A DNA stretch of 64,000 bases. It comes from Granulicella mallensis MP5ACTX8. GTDB lineage: Bacteria > Acidobacteriota > Terriglobia > Terriglobales > Acidobacteriaceae. Shown one piece after another: positions 28,101 to 35,829 of the stretch (position 1 is its first letter; each line of letters begins with the position of its first letter). Location of the stretch: contig NC_016631.1 of assembly GCF_000178955.2 (NCBI RefSeq), forward strand, positions 5,394,001 through 5,458,000, in the 5' to 3' direction. Below the pieces are notes generated by a model. That model searched no databases and was not told the DNA's origin. It saw nothing but the letters and a program-made list of their open reading frames with translations. Made by a program: the position numbers and the translations under genes.

Positions 28101-28780
28101 GTCTGCACGACAAACTCCTGCAGCGCATCCGGCGGAGGCATGATGACGTACTGCGTCTGATTTACGTAGTCCGCAATCGCGGCGTTGTTATCGATGCCGT
28201 CGAGCAAGTAATCGTTCTGCCCGCGGCGCGCGCCATTCGCGCTGAAGGAGCCGCTGGCTGCCAGGCCGCGCGAGTCTGCCTGCGCAATCGTGACACCGGG
28301 AGCGGTCTGGGCCAGGAACGTTACATTGCGGCCGTTCAACGGCAGATCATTGATGCGGCGCGCATCCACCAGTTGCTGCAGCGCAGAGGTCTGCGTCTCC
28401 AATAGCGGCTGGGTGGAAGCGACTTCTACCGTTTGCGTTACCTCGCCTACGTGCAGGGCTACGTCTTCGCGCAAGGTTGACTGGGCCGTGATCGATAGGC
28501 CCTTCTGCACATAGCGCTCAAAACCTTCCTGTTCCACGGTGAGCGAATAAGTCCCAATAGCAAGTGGCGAGAAGGTAAAGCTGCCATCGCTGCCTGACTT
28601 CGCGGTGCGCTCGACACCGGTCTCCTCACTGCGCAACTTGATCGCGGCACCGGATACTCGCTGCTGTTGTGCGTCGGCCACCGTGCCGACGATAGCGCCG
28701 GTATCTACCTGGGCCCAGGCGGCGACGTGAAGAGATGCAATCAATACAAATAAGAGTGAGATGTTCCTGCGCAGGGACAC
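25172..28780 (-). CDS. Oar-like TonB-dependent receptor with carboxypeptidase-regulatory domain
   Basis: 1202-residue outer-membrane receptor typical of Acidobacteriota. It has a signal peptide (to about residue 23, AWAQ), a carboxypeptidase-regulatory-like Ig domain (about 25-110, GAIVGTVADAQQQRVSGAAI), a plug (DLPLNGRNVTFLAQ, DGIDNN), then a long beta-barrel ending in an aromatic residue (AAKIYW). It likely imports or binds large ligands using TonB energy. Coupling to a sulfatase and FGE suggests a sulfated glycan or sulfated organic substrate (inference). No SusD-like partner is present, as usual for this phylum. Confidence 0.92.
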   Translation of the reverse strand: MSLRRNISLLFVLIASLHVAAWAQVDTGAIVGTVADAQQQRVSGAAIKLRSEETGVERTAKSGSDGSFTFSPLAIGTYSLTVEQEGFERYVQKGLSITAQSTLREDVALHVGEVTQTVEVASTQPLLETQTSALQQLVDARRINDLPLNGRNVTFLAQTAPGVTIAQADSRGLAASGSFSANGARRGQNDYLLDGIDNNAAIADYVNQTQYVIMPPPDALQEFVVQTDNYTAEFGHSAGAVLNVSTKSGGDSFHGDAWEFFRNDVLDARNYFATAAAKPAFRQNQFGFALGGPVIIPKLYNGRGKTFFFFDYQGMRSAQDSSKVVTVPTAAENQSGFTNFADLITGQSGTKTDLLGRVFPVGTIFDPATSRPITGGQIDATTGLKATSTGYVRDPFYSGSIAGQTNFTNAGQVALLNRLPSARLSSSAIALLNLFPSPTAGGVTNNFTSFPTVTNNSDGIDLRVDQHFSDRDSAFVRYSYLDTDQLNPGPFQGIADGQASRPGNGWTQAQNVAVSETHIFTPQIVNEARVGYSRVVDIRQQPFANQLGLPAQYGIGGIPQFPGNGGLPTLTFGGLANLGQSGSLPSNKASDITQFSDNVTISRGHHVLRTGLLYQSLLYPTSTPSASRGSFGYSGIYTSIVSQTDGSTDRAQFLLNPTVNSIEHATTTAYDNIGGANTVSASSFPPISNLHRSYVGAYVQDDWRATSRLTLNLGLRWEHYGVPTERDDRQANFLPGPLSNPAVGAQFLVPRSQVAAVPQAFIALLNKDHIAFVPTDNRGLGTAQKENFAPRFGVAYQVNQRTVIHAGFGLFYGGYENYGLSAQPGANFPFNIATSYTAGNPVTPLTPDNSIGTLANGLTNVPLNAANANLSSITLLGRQYNWQSAYTEGYNLQVQYQLTATTVLKVGYAGSVSRHLQTPINTNTLDTVLPSTANAQTNSFFPDFARGGTFITPSGVTNYNGLQLDVTRRWSNGLTLDANYTWSKCMGDARDQLDNNIGSYRAPYVPGAGIGLDYALCDTDVRNIFHANGTYALPFGHGRALLTHGPAAYVAGGWSLQAIATVQDGQPLTVACSVTTAAGLGCNALKVAGQNPYAGPHNAKQFLNPAAFANPATTATGLAALGGSPTQVSGPAYHKLDASLFRQIPLVAGTRLEVRAEAFNITNTPNFSAPGSLTFTTPSTFASITSTRDNSRQLQFAAKIYW

Positions 28781-29090
28781 AGAGCCTCCGGTGAGATAAG
28801 GAAGACACGCTTATTCCGGCGGGGAGAAAGTACGCACGCAGAGATAGCTCGTCGTTCGAAAAATAAATTAGAAAAGGGGAGTTAGCTAGCTAGTAACTTA
28901 GCGGCAACAGGTACAACAACAACCGGTGCGGGGAGCAACCGGGGAGAGGCCGGTGGAGGCCATCATCGCGAATTGTTGGTTACTGCATGACATCTTTGCC
29001 TGCCTGTCTGCAAAGCATAGGAGGAATATATTCGTATGTCAACTTCTGAGCTTATAAGAAGGCCCGTTTTGCGATAAGTTCGCGGGCGTA

Positions 29091-29227
29091 GTTGCTGTTG
29101 TTTTTTCTGGTTGTCATTCCCGGAGGGAATCTGCTGTCTGGTGGTGGCAAACATGCTTTCCTGCCAAGGAGGGAAGCAGATTCCCTCCGGGAATGACAAC
29201 CAGAAAAGCAAAGGCAACAGCAAAACA
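29091..29227. repeat. Inverted pair of GATTCCC-type repeats
   Basis: The left arm GTTGTCATTCCCGGAGGGAA at about 29110 is mirrored by TTCCCTCCGGGAATGACAAC at about 29180-29200, with flanking GCTGTTG and CAACAGC also matching. It lies just after the LacI-type gene's stop, inside the 482-bp gap 28781-29262. The remainder of that gap (28781-29090) should contain the promoter for the receptor gene on the minus strand, but no convincing motif or ORF is seen. Confidence 0.9.
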
Positions 29228-29262
29228 AAGGTAGAGCAGACAATAGCAATTGCTGACTTCCC

Positions 29263-30363
29263 TCAGTTCTTCGCGCGTTTTTTCGCCGGCGGAGGACAGG
29301 TAGATTCCCGCACCACTAACTCCGGATCGACTATCAATTGTTTCGAGGGAGGATGGTCCGGGTGCGCGGTGATCTGGCGCACCAGCGCTTCAGCGGCAAG
29401 CATCCCCATCGTACGCAGAGGCTGCCGCACTGTCGTCAGGCTGGGATTCTGGAAGGCTGCCGACTGCACATCGTCGAAGCCAACAACGGAAACATCCTGC
29501 GGCACGCGCAACCCCGCCTCACGCAGAGCACGGATGGCTCCAATTGCCGAGACGTCATTGAAGGTGAACAACGCGGTAAAGGGGGTATCCGATGCGAGCA
29601 GCCGTTGGGCCGCGAAATAACCGGGCTCATGCGAGGGAGCATCCCCTTCAAGCTGGGCTACGAGCTTGGGGTTGAGCTTGATCTGCGCCCGCGAGGCCGC
29701 ATGGCGGATCGCCTGCCAGCGCGGTTCCGTATCCGAGCTGAAGCTCTGCCCCTTGATGATGGCGATCTCACGATGCCCCAACCCCACCAGGTGATCGAGC
29801 GCCAGTTCCACAGCACGGCGCTGGTTCAGCATAATGTTCGTCACACCCTCCTGCTCGTCGGGGCAGGAGACGGTGATCGTCGGCAGCCGCGAGTGCAGCG
29901 GCATGATGGTGTCGATGGCGATGATGCCATCGACGGAGCGCTCCATCAACAGTGCCTGCGCCCGCTCAATCAGTTCGCTGCGGTGGTGATGGCTGATGAG
30001 GAAGTAGATGTAGCCGGACTGCAGCAATCCCTGTTCGATCCCGGCGAGCACCAGCGTCGCATAGCCCTCGGAGACCTCCGGAACCAGTACGCCAACCATC
30101 ATCGACCGGCCATGCCGCAGCGATCGCGCCAGCGCATTCGGACGGTAGTTGAACTCCTTGGCGGCGGCAAAGATGCGGTCCTGCGTGGTCTTTGGAATCG
30201 ACTTCGCTGCGGGAACGCCGTTCAGCACGCGCGAGATGGCCGCTACCGAAAGCCCCAGATGCGCCGAAAGAGTCGCCAGCGAAGCGGGTGCGCCATGCCG
30301 GGAAGTTGCATCTGATAGATCAGTCTTATCGGATTTGTTTACTTTTTTCGACGAAGGTGCCAC
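29263..30363 (-). CDS. LacI-family transcriptional regulator
   Basis: 366-residue repressor. The helix-turn-helix and hinge lie at about residues 35-85 (HLGLSVAAISRVLNG, then FNYRPNALARSLRHGRS), after an unusually long Lys/Ser-rich N-terminal extension. Residues about 95-350 are a periplasmic-binding-protein-like sugar sensor (MVGVLVPEVSEGYATLVLAGIE). The predicted start is GTG with no ATG alternative before the HTH. It is divergent from the Oar receptor/GH39 operon and almost certainly binds the twin CAAACGTTTG sites in front of it, with release by an oligosaccharide or sugar. Confidence 0.92.
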   Translation of the reverse strand: MAPSSKKVNKSDKTDLSDATSRHGAPASLATLSAHLGLSVAAISRVLNGVPAAKSIPKTTQDRIFAAAKEFNYRPNALARSLRHGRSMMVGVLVPEVSEGYATLVLAGIEQGLLQSGYIYFLISHHHRSELIERAQALLMERSVDGIIAIDTIMPLHSRLPTITVSCPDEQEGVTNIMLNQRRAVELALDHLVGLGHREIAIIKGQSFSSDTEPRWQAIRHAASRAQIKLNPKLVAQLEGDAPSHEPGYFAAQRLLASDTPFTALFTFNDVSAIGAIRALREAGLRVPQDVSVVGFDDVQSAAFQNPSLTTVRQPLRTMGMLAAEALVRQITAHPDHPPSKQLIVDPELVVRESTCPPPAKKRAKN

Positions 30364-30414
30364 CCCGTGAGTCTTTCACAAGTGGGCACCCGCGCGAAAA
30401 TCGATTGCCGAGGC

Positions 30415-30486
30415 TTGACAGTCGTTATCGAGACGGAGCATAGTGCCTATTTGCTCAAACGTTTGCCTAATTTGGGCAAACGTTTG
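30415..30486 (+). promoter_or_regulatory. Promoter and twin LacI-type operators of the glycan-utilisation operon
   Basis: A perfect -35 TTGACA (30415-30420) is followed after 18 bases by a weak -10 CATAGT (30439-30444). Just downstream are two identical palindromes CAAACGTTTG at 30456-30465 and 30477-30486, exactly 21 bp apart, i.e. two helical turns, so two dimers would sit on the same face. CG-centred CAAACGTTTG fits the known LacI-family operator style. Placement after the -10 suggests repression by roadblock or polymerase exclusion. RBS GGAGG precedes the ATG at 30544. Confidence 0.8.
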
Positions 30487-30543
30487 CTCAGGCGCTATCG
30501 CAAACGCCAAATATTTACGTTGTCGGACTTTCCTGGAGGCAGT

Positions 30544-33500
30544 ATGAAGTTGATCTCTACCATCTTTTCCCCTCAGCGCAGGGCCTTTCGGTGGCTTGCG
30601 CTCGTGGCAATTCTTTGCGTCGCTTCCCTGGCCGCGCATGCCCAGTACCGAACGTCGGTCCAGGGTGTTGTTACCGATCCCGAGGGAGCGGCCATTCCGG
30701 GCGCAACCCTGACGCTCAAGAACACCACCACGAACGGAACGATCGTTCACACGAGCGACGCCAATGGCGTCTTCAACTTCAACGCTCTGCCAGCCGATCC
30801 CTTCGTCCTGACGGTCGCACGTAAAGGTTTTGCGACCAAAGTTCTCAGCGATCTCCAGTTCGTTCCTGAAGAGGCCAACGCCTTGAACGTGCAGTTGGCG
30901 GTTGGCGGAGATACGCAGACGATTACCGTCGATGCCTCGACGCAACCGGCCCTCAATACACAGAACTCAAACCTGGGCGTCACCATTAGCAGCAACGATA
31001 TCGCGCACATGCCGTCCTCCGGCCGCGACGTATTCACGCTGAGCCAATTGGCGCCGGGCGCGATCAACGATGGAGCCCAGGCTACAGGTGGAGGTGTTTA
31101 TAGCGCCCCCGGCAATCAGGGTGTTGGAGGCTCAGGATCGGGCGGACAGGAGCCCACCGAAAACAAAGCTCAAACCTTCGCCAATGGCAACCAGAATTCG
31201 GCCAATGGCATTGCGATTGACGGCATCAGCACCACCAGTGCGGTCTGGGGCGGAGCCAGCGTTATCACCCCTGATCCGGATTCCATCGGCAATGTGCGAA
31301 TCGTTACCAATCAGTACGATGCAGAAAATGGACGCTTCAGTGGTGCCCTTACGGAGATCACCTCCAAGAGCGGTACGAACCAATTTCATGGAAGCCTCTT
31401 TATCGACATTCACCGTCCTGGTTTGAATGCCTATCCGCATTTTTCTGGAACCGGTTCTGATCCTAAAACCGGTAGAGACAACTCTCGTTTCAACCAATAT
31501 GGCGGTAGCGTTGGCGGCCCGATCTGGAAGAACAAGGTCTTCGCCTTCTTTTCCTATGAGACCTCCCCACAAGGGAATGCCCCCACGACAGGAACCGGCT
31601 GGTACGACACTGCCGCCTTCGACGCTCTAGGACGACAAGGAAGCATTGCAGCCACCTATCTGACCTTTCCAGGTGCGGGCGTCAACGCTACCGGCCTTGT
31701 CCCGGGCGTGACCTGCGCAACTGCCGGTCTGGTTCAAGGTGTCAATTGCAATGCCGTCGCGGGAGGCTTGAATATTGGCTCTCCGCTGACCTCTGCCTTA
31801 GGTACTCAAGACCCTACGGCCACTGGAACCACGGCCAATCCAGGAGTTGGCAGTGGACTGGGAAATGTGGCGGATATTGCAGAGTTCGCGACAATCTCGC
31901 CCTTTAGCTCGTTCTACAAATCCTATAACGGTCGTCTCGATGCCGATGTCACCAAGAGCGATCACCTCAGCTTTGCCATCTATTGGGTGCCTCAAGGGAC
32001 TACAAACGAACGGGGCGGGTCCCGCAACTATGACATCTTCATTCACAACCAGATCAACGATGCTTTCTCAGTGATCTGGAACCATACATTCTCGCCAACA
32101 TTCCTCAACGAGGCTCGTGCCAACGCTGCAGGCTGGCGTTATAACGAACTCGCCTCCAACCCGCAGTCGCCCATCGGCCTGCCACTAGACAATATTGACC
32201 AGATCGGCTCTATTACGCTCAATCAATTCGGCCCCTCCGTTGGCAGCGATCTGAACCAGTGGACCTATGGCTACAAGGATGTTGCGACCAAGGTCTGGGG
32301 ACAACAGACCATTAAATTTGGCGGCGATTATACGAATCTTCACTACCTCAATAATCCGACTTTCACCTTTGCACCGACCTATAATTTTTACAATGTCTGG
32401 GACTTCCTGAACGACGCGCCACACCGGGAGCAAGGACAATTCAACCCGGCAACAGGTTTCCCCGGTGGTGCCCGCCAGGACGATCGTGAAAATCTCTTTG
32501 GTTTTTTTGTGCAGGATGATTGGAAAATTCGCAAGAACCTGACCATTAATCTGGGCCTGCGCTATTCCTATTTCGGTTCACTTTACGACAAACAAAACAA
32601 TATCGGTGTGGCTACTTACGGTCCGGGTGCTGCTACTTATACAGGTCTTAGCGTTAAGACAGGCGGCAATGTCTGGACACCGCAGAAGGGCAACTTCGGG
32701 CCTCAGTTTGGATTCAATTGGAGCCCCGAGACCTTCCACGACAAGCTTGTCGTTCGTGGCGGTTACGGCCTGAGCTACAACCAGGAAGAGATCGCCATTA
32801 CCGCGAGTGGCAGCAGTAATCCGCCGCTGACGTTCAACGCTAACTTCGCCTTCGATAGCCCCACCAACCCAGGCGCTACAGGAGGGGCCATTCTTTATGG
32901 GATATCCAGCAGCCCGACGAACTTGTTCGGCTATGCTGCCAATCCCAACACTCGCGTTTCGATTGAAAATGCGGCCGGGATACCTAGCTCGGGTCTGGCT
33001 AACCTCACCATCTTCCCTTCTCATCTACCTACCACCTATGTTCACCATTACTCGCTGGACTTGCAGTACGACTTAGGGCACCAGCTTGTAGCGACATTGG
33101 GATATCAAGGCAGCTCGTCCCATCACGTCATCGAAAACTCCAACTCCAACGCCTTCGCACTGGCGAATGGTTTGGCGCTGAACCCACTGGTTACAAGCGG
33201 AAACTACTGGTGGAATGGCGGTTCAGCCAACAACAATGCCCTGCTCGCTGGCTTGAAGCACCAATTTGCTCATCACTTCTCTGCCGAAGGCCAGTTCTCC
33301 TGGGCAAAGAGCCTGGATAACACCTCTGGGCCTTACGAAGAGCAGCCTTATACCCCCGTCAATTCAAGCTATGACTATGGCCGTTCCGATTTCAACATCG
33401 GAAAATCCTTCAAGGCTTTTGGCCTCTGGCAACCGGTTCTCTTCCACGGCAGCAATCGCTGGATGGAGAAGATTGCCGGCGGCTGGTCGCTGAGCGGCAT

Positions 33501-34101
33501 CTACACGGTTCATACCGGCTTCGGCTGGACACCTAACTACGGAATCCCGCAGTCACTCTACTGCTCCAACTGCGGCTACCAAAATCTGCGTCCCTTCTAC
33601 CTCGGGGGCTCTCCACGTTCAACGAAGAATAGTGCTTTCGAGCCCAATGCCGCAGGTGTTTCTTCAAATTACCCAGGCAATCTAACCGGAGTCACCCAGA
33701 CGGCGACAGTCAACGGAGCTACTGGGACACCTGTTCAGTTCTCCAATCAATACTTCAGCGTGCCTAACTTCGCTGCGGCAATGACAGCGGCTAGCGGCAC
33801 CGGATTCCCAGCAGTTAACGCGGCTCTACCACCGCCGCCGGGAATTGCACGTAACTCGTTCAACGGCCCTGGATACAAGGACGTTGATGCCTCTTTGGCA
33901 AAGGCGTTCGGTCTCCCCAAGATGCCTGTTCTAGGCGATCAGGCGAATATTGAAATCAGCATTAGCGCCCTCAACCTGTTCAACAACCTGAACCTCAACC
34001 CATCCAACATCGCAACCAATATCAACTCTTCGAACTTTGGAACGGATAATGCTCCTCTCGGTGCACGGTCCGTTACCTTCCACGCGCGGTTCAGCTTCTA
34101 A
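30544..34101 (+). CDS. Oar-like TonB-dependent receptor (GH39 operon)
   Basis: 1185-residue outer-membrane receptor. The start at 30544 follows GGAGGCAGT and gives a signal peptide ending AAHAQ. The open frame upstream only reads through the promoter. Then come a carboxypeptidase-regulatory domain (SVQGVVTDPEGAAIPGATLTL, about 37-120), a plug with SSGRDVFTLSQLAPG, and a barrel ending in FHARFSF. Same architecture as the receptor at 25-29 kb but clearly divergent in sequence. Under predicted LacI control, and followed by a strong terminator and two GH39 genes. Probably takes up a hemicellulose-derived oligosaccharide (inference). Confidence 0.92.
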   Translation: MKLISTIFSPQRRAFRWLALVAILCVASLAAHAQYRTSVQGVVTDPEGAAIPGATLTLKNTTTNGTIVHTSDANGVFNFNALPADPFVLTVARKGFATKVLSDLQFVPEEANALNVQLAVGGDTQTITVDASTQPALNTQNSNLGVTISSNDIAHMPSSGRDVFTLSQLAPGAINDGAQATGGGVYSAPGNQGVGGSGSGGQEPTENKAQTFANGNQNSANGIAIDGISTTSAVWGGASVITPDPDSIGNVRIVTNQYDAENGRFSGALTEITSKSGTNQFHGSLFIDIHRPGLNAYPHFSGTGSDPKTGRDNSRFNQYGGSVGGPIWKNKVFAFFSYETSPQGNAPTTGTGWYDTAAFDALGRQGSIAATYLTFPGAGVNATGLVPGVTCATAGLVQGVNCNAVAGGLNIGSPLTSALGTQDPTATGTTANPGVGSGLGNVADIAEFATISPFSSFYKSYNGRLDADVTKSDHLSFAIYWVPQGTTNERGGSRNYDIFIHNQINDAFSVIWNHTFSPTFLNEARANAAGWRYNELASNPQSPIGLPLDNIDQIGSITLNQFGPSVGSDLNQWTYGYKDVATKVWGQQTIKFGGDYTNLHYLNNPTFTFAPTYNFYNVWDFLNDAPHREQGQFNPATGFPGGARQDDRENLFGFFVQDDWKIRKNLTINLGLRYSYFGSLYDKQNNIGVATYGPGAATYTGLSVKTGGNVWTPQKGNFGPQFGFNWSPETFHDKLVVRGGYGLSYNQEEIAITASGSSNPPLTFNANFAFDSPTNPGATGGAILYGISSSPTNLFGYAANPNTRVSIENAAGIPSSGLANLTIFPSHLPTTYVHHYSLDLQYDLGHQLVATLGYQGSSSHHVIENSNSNAFALANGLALNPLVTSGNYWWNGGSANNNALLAGLKHQFAHHFSAEGQFSWAKSLDNTSGPYEEQPYTPVNSSYDYGRSDFNIGKSFKAFGLWQPVLFHGSNRWMEKIAGGWSLSGIYTVHTGFGWTPNYGIPQSLYCSNCGYQNLRPFYLGGSPRSTKNSAFEPNAAGVSSNYPGNLTGVTQTATVNGATGTPVQFSNQYFSVPNFAAAMTAASGTGFPAVNAALPPPPGIARNSFNGPGYKDVDASLAKAFGLPKMPVLGDQANIEISISALNLFNNLNLNPSNIATNINSSNFGTDNAPLGARSVTFHARFSF

Positions 34102-34127
34102 CTCGCGTTTGTAGTCCTTTGCAAACA

Positions 34128-34160
34128 AGAGGGTGCTCCTCAAGGGGCACCCTCTCTTTT
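34128..34160 (+). terminator. Rho-independent terminator after the Oar receptor gene
   Basis: AGAGGGTGC (34128-34136) pairs with GCACCCTCT (34147-34155), extended inside by CC/GG, and is followed by CTTTTC. It lies 26 bp after the receptor stop and 53 bp before the first GH39 gene, so it probably reduces rather than abolishes read-through into the hydrolases. Confidence 0.8.
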
Positions 34161-34212
34161 CACTCAATCTTTGGATCTTGATCCCGCGTAGTGTGAGCAG
34201 CCGGGGGCTCCC

Positions 34213-35751
34213 ATGGAAGACATGCTGCATCGATGGAAATATGGCACGTTTCAGTTAGGACTCGTAGCTGTAATGGCTACAAGCGTATTCACAGGTTTTA
34301 AAGTTCAAGCCCAGGAACAGATACAGATCGACGCTACGGCGCCAACAACACCCTTCCCTCACTTCTGGGAACAGATGTTCGGCTCAGGACGAGCCATTCT
34401 TTCGCTGCGCGAGAGTTATCGCGACGATCTGGTCGCAGTAAAGCAAGTTACTGATTTTCGTTATGTGCGCTTTCATGCCATCCTGCACGATGAGGTCGGT
34501 GTCTATAACGAGGATGAGCATGGCAACCCGGTCTATAACTTCACCTATGTCAATCAGATCTATGACGGCCTACTAAAGAATGGCGTGAAGCCTGTAGTCG
34601 AGATCAGCTTTATGCCGAAGAAGCTGGCCTTCAATCCAGATGCGTTGCATCCCTTCTGGTACAAGCAGAATGTCTCGCCACCAAAGAGCATGGAGCGCTG
34701 GGACGACCTGATGAAGGCGTTCGCGCAGAACCTGGTGGACCGCTACGGCATCGATGAAGTTTCAACCTGGTACTTCGAAGTATGGAATGAACCGAACATC
34801 GATTTCTGGGGCGGTATCCCGCGGCAGGAATCGTACTTCGATCTGTACGCCCACACCGCACGTGCGTTGAAAGCTGTAGATCCTCGTCTTCGCGTAGGCG
34901 GCCCGGCAACGGCGGCTGCGGCCTGGATTCCAGACTTCCTGAAGTACACGGCGGAGAACCATGTACCGGTAGACTTCGTCTCCTCGCATGGTTACGACGA
35001 TGAGCCCGTCGAACGCCTCCTCGGTAAGGACCAACCGCTGCGTGACAAGGACGTTCGTGAAGAAGACCGTACCTGCGCCGCAGCAACAAAGGTGCGCCAC
35101 CAGATCGATGCTTCAGCGATGCCACATCTGCCCCTGCTCTGGACGGAGTGGAACGTTCCCGGCCAAGATCAACTGCGCGACACAGCCTACGTTGGACCGG
35201 CGCTGGCCGAGGCTGTTCGCACCTGCGATGGCGTGACCGACTATCTCTCCTTCTGGACTTTTTCCGATGTGTTTGAAGAAGGCGGCCCCGCAACGAAGCC
35301 GTTCGAAGGCCAGTTTGGACTGCGAGCCGCCGGCGGTATCAATAAGCCGAGCTTCTACGACTTCGCACTCTTACACAAACTAGGGACGCAGCGCATCGCT
35401 AATCCATCGCAGGATGTGATTGTCACGAAGCTGGCAAATGGCTCCCTGGAGATTGCCGTCTGGAATCTGCCTGACCCAGGAAAGGCTCCTCAACCCAGGC
35501 AGATAACGCTAGCCATTCAAGGGGTAAAGAAGAACGCGCAGGTTTCGATTGCGCAAGTCGATGACGAGCACAGCAACACACTCAACTCCTATGCGAAGCT
35601 AGGCAGCCCTCGCTATCCCAAGCCCGCGCAGGTAGAGCAGATGAATCGCGAGACCGCGCTCACTCCCCCTGAACACCGTTCTCTTACCAATGGGAGCCTC
35701 TCGCTCGAACTTGGGAAGAATGCGCTCGTACTGATCGAAGTCCGGCCATAA
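34213..35751 (+). CDS. GH39-family glycoside hydrolase (beta-xylosidase-like), copy 1
   Basis: 512-residue exported retaining glycosidase. Signal peptide to about residue 34 (VQAQ). The TIM-barrel catalytic pair is visible: acid/base Glu193 in FEVWNEPNIDFW and nucleophile Glu312 in LLWTEWNVPG. A C-terminal beta domain follows. GH39 includes beta-xylosidases and alpha-iduronidases. The WNEPN context and neighbourhood favour xylosidase-like action on hemicellulose fragments. The start at 34213 is supported by GGGGG upstream; another ATG lies three codons later. Closely related to the next gene, so a tandem duplication. Confidence 0.9.
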   Translation: MEDMLHRWKYGTFQLGLVAVMATSVFTGFKVQAQEQIQIDATAPTTPFPHFWEQMFGSGRAILSLRESYRDDLVAVKQVTDFRYVRFHAILHDEVGVYNEDEHGNPVYNFTYVNQIYDGLLKNGVKPVVEISFMPKKLAFNPDALHPFWYKQNVSPPKSMERWDDLMKAFAQNLVDRYGIDEVSTWYFEVWNEPNIDFWGGIPRQESYFDLYAHTARALKAVDPRLRVGGPATAAAAWIPDFLKYTAENHVPVDFVSSHGYDDEPVERLLGKDQPLRDKDVREEDRTCAAATKVRHQIDASAMPHLPLLWTEWNVPGQDQLRDTAYVGPALAEAVRTCDGVTDYLSFWTFSDVFEEGGPATKPFEGQFGLRAAGGINKPSFYDFALLHKLGTQRIANPSQDVIVTKLANGSLEIAVWNLPDPGKAPQPRQITLAIQGVKKNAQVSIAQVDDEHSNTLNSYAKLGSPRYPKPAQVEQMNRETALTPPEHRSLTNGSLSLELGKNALVLIEVRP

Positions 35752-35829
35752 GTGCTTTACATGCGTTCAGCACGAACCTATCAATCATCCGTCCGGAAAA
35801 ATCTATCCGGCAGCAATGAAAGGAATACC

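Noticed and set aside
30367-30543. N-terminal extension of the second Oar receptor
   Set aside because: This stretch is the promoter and twin operators; the ATG at 30544 has GGAGG and a signal peptide.
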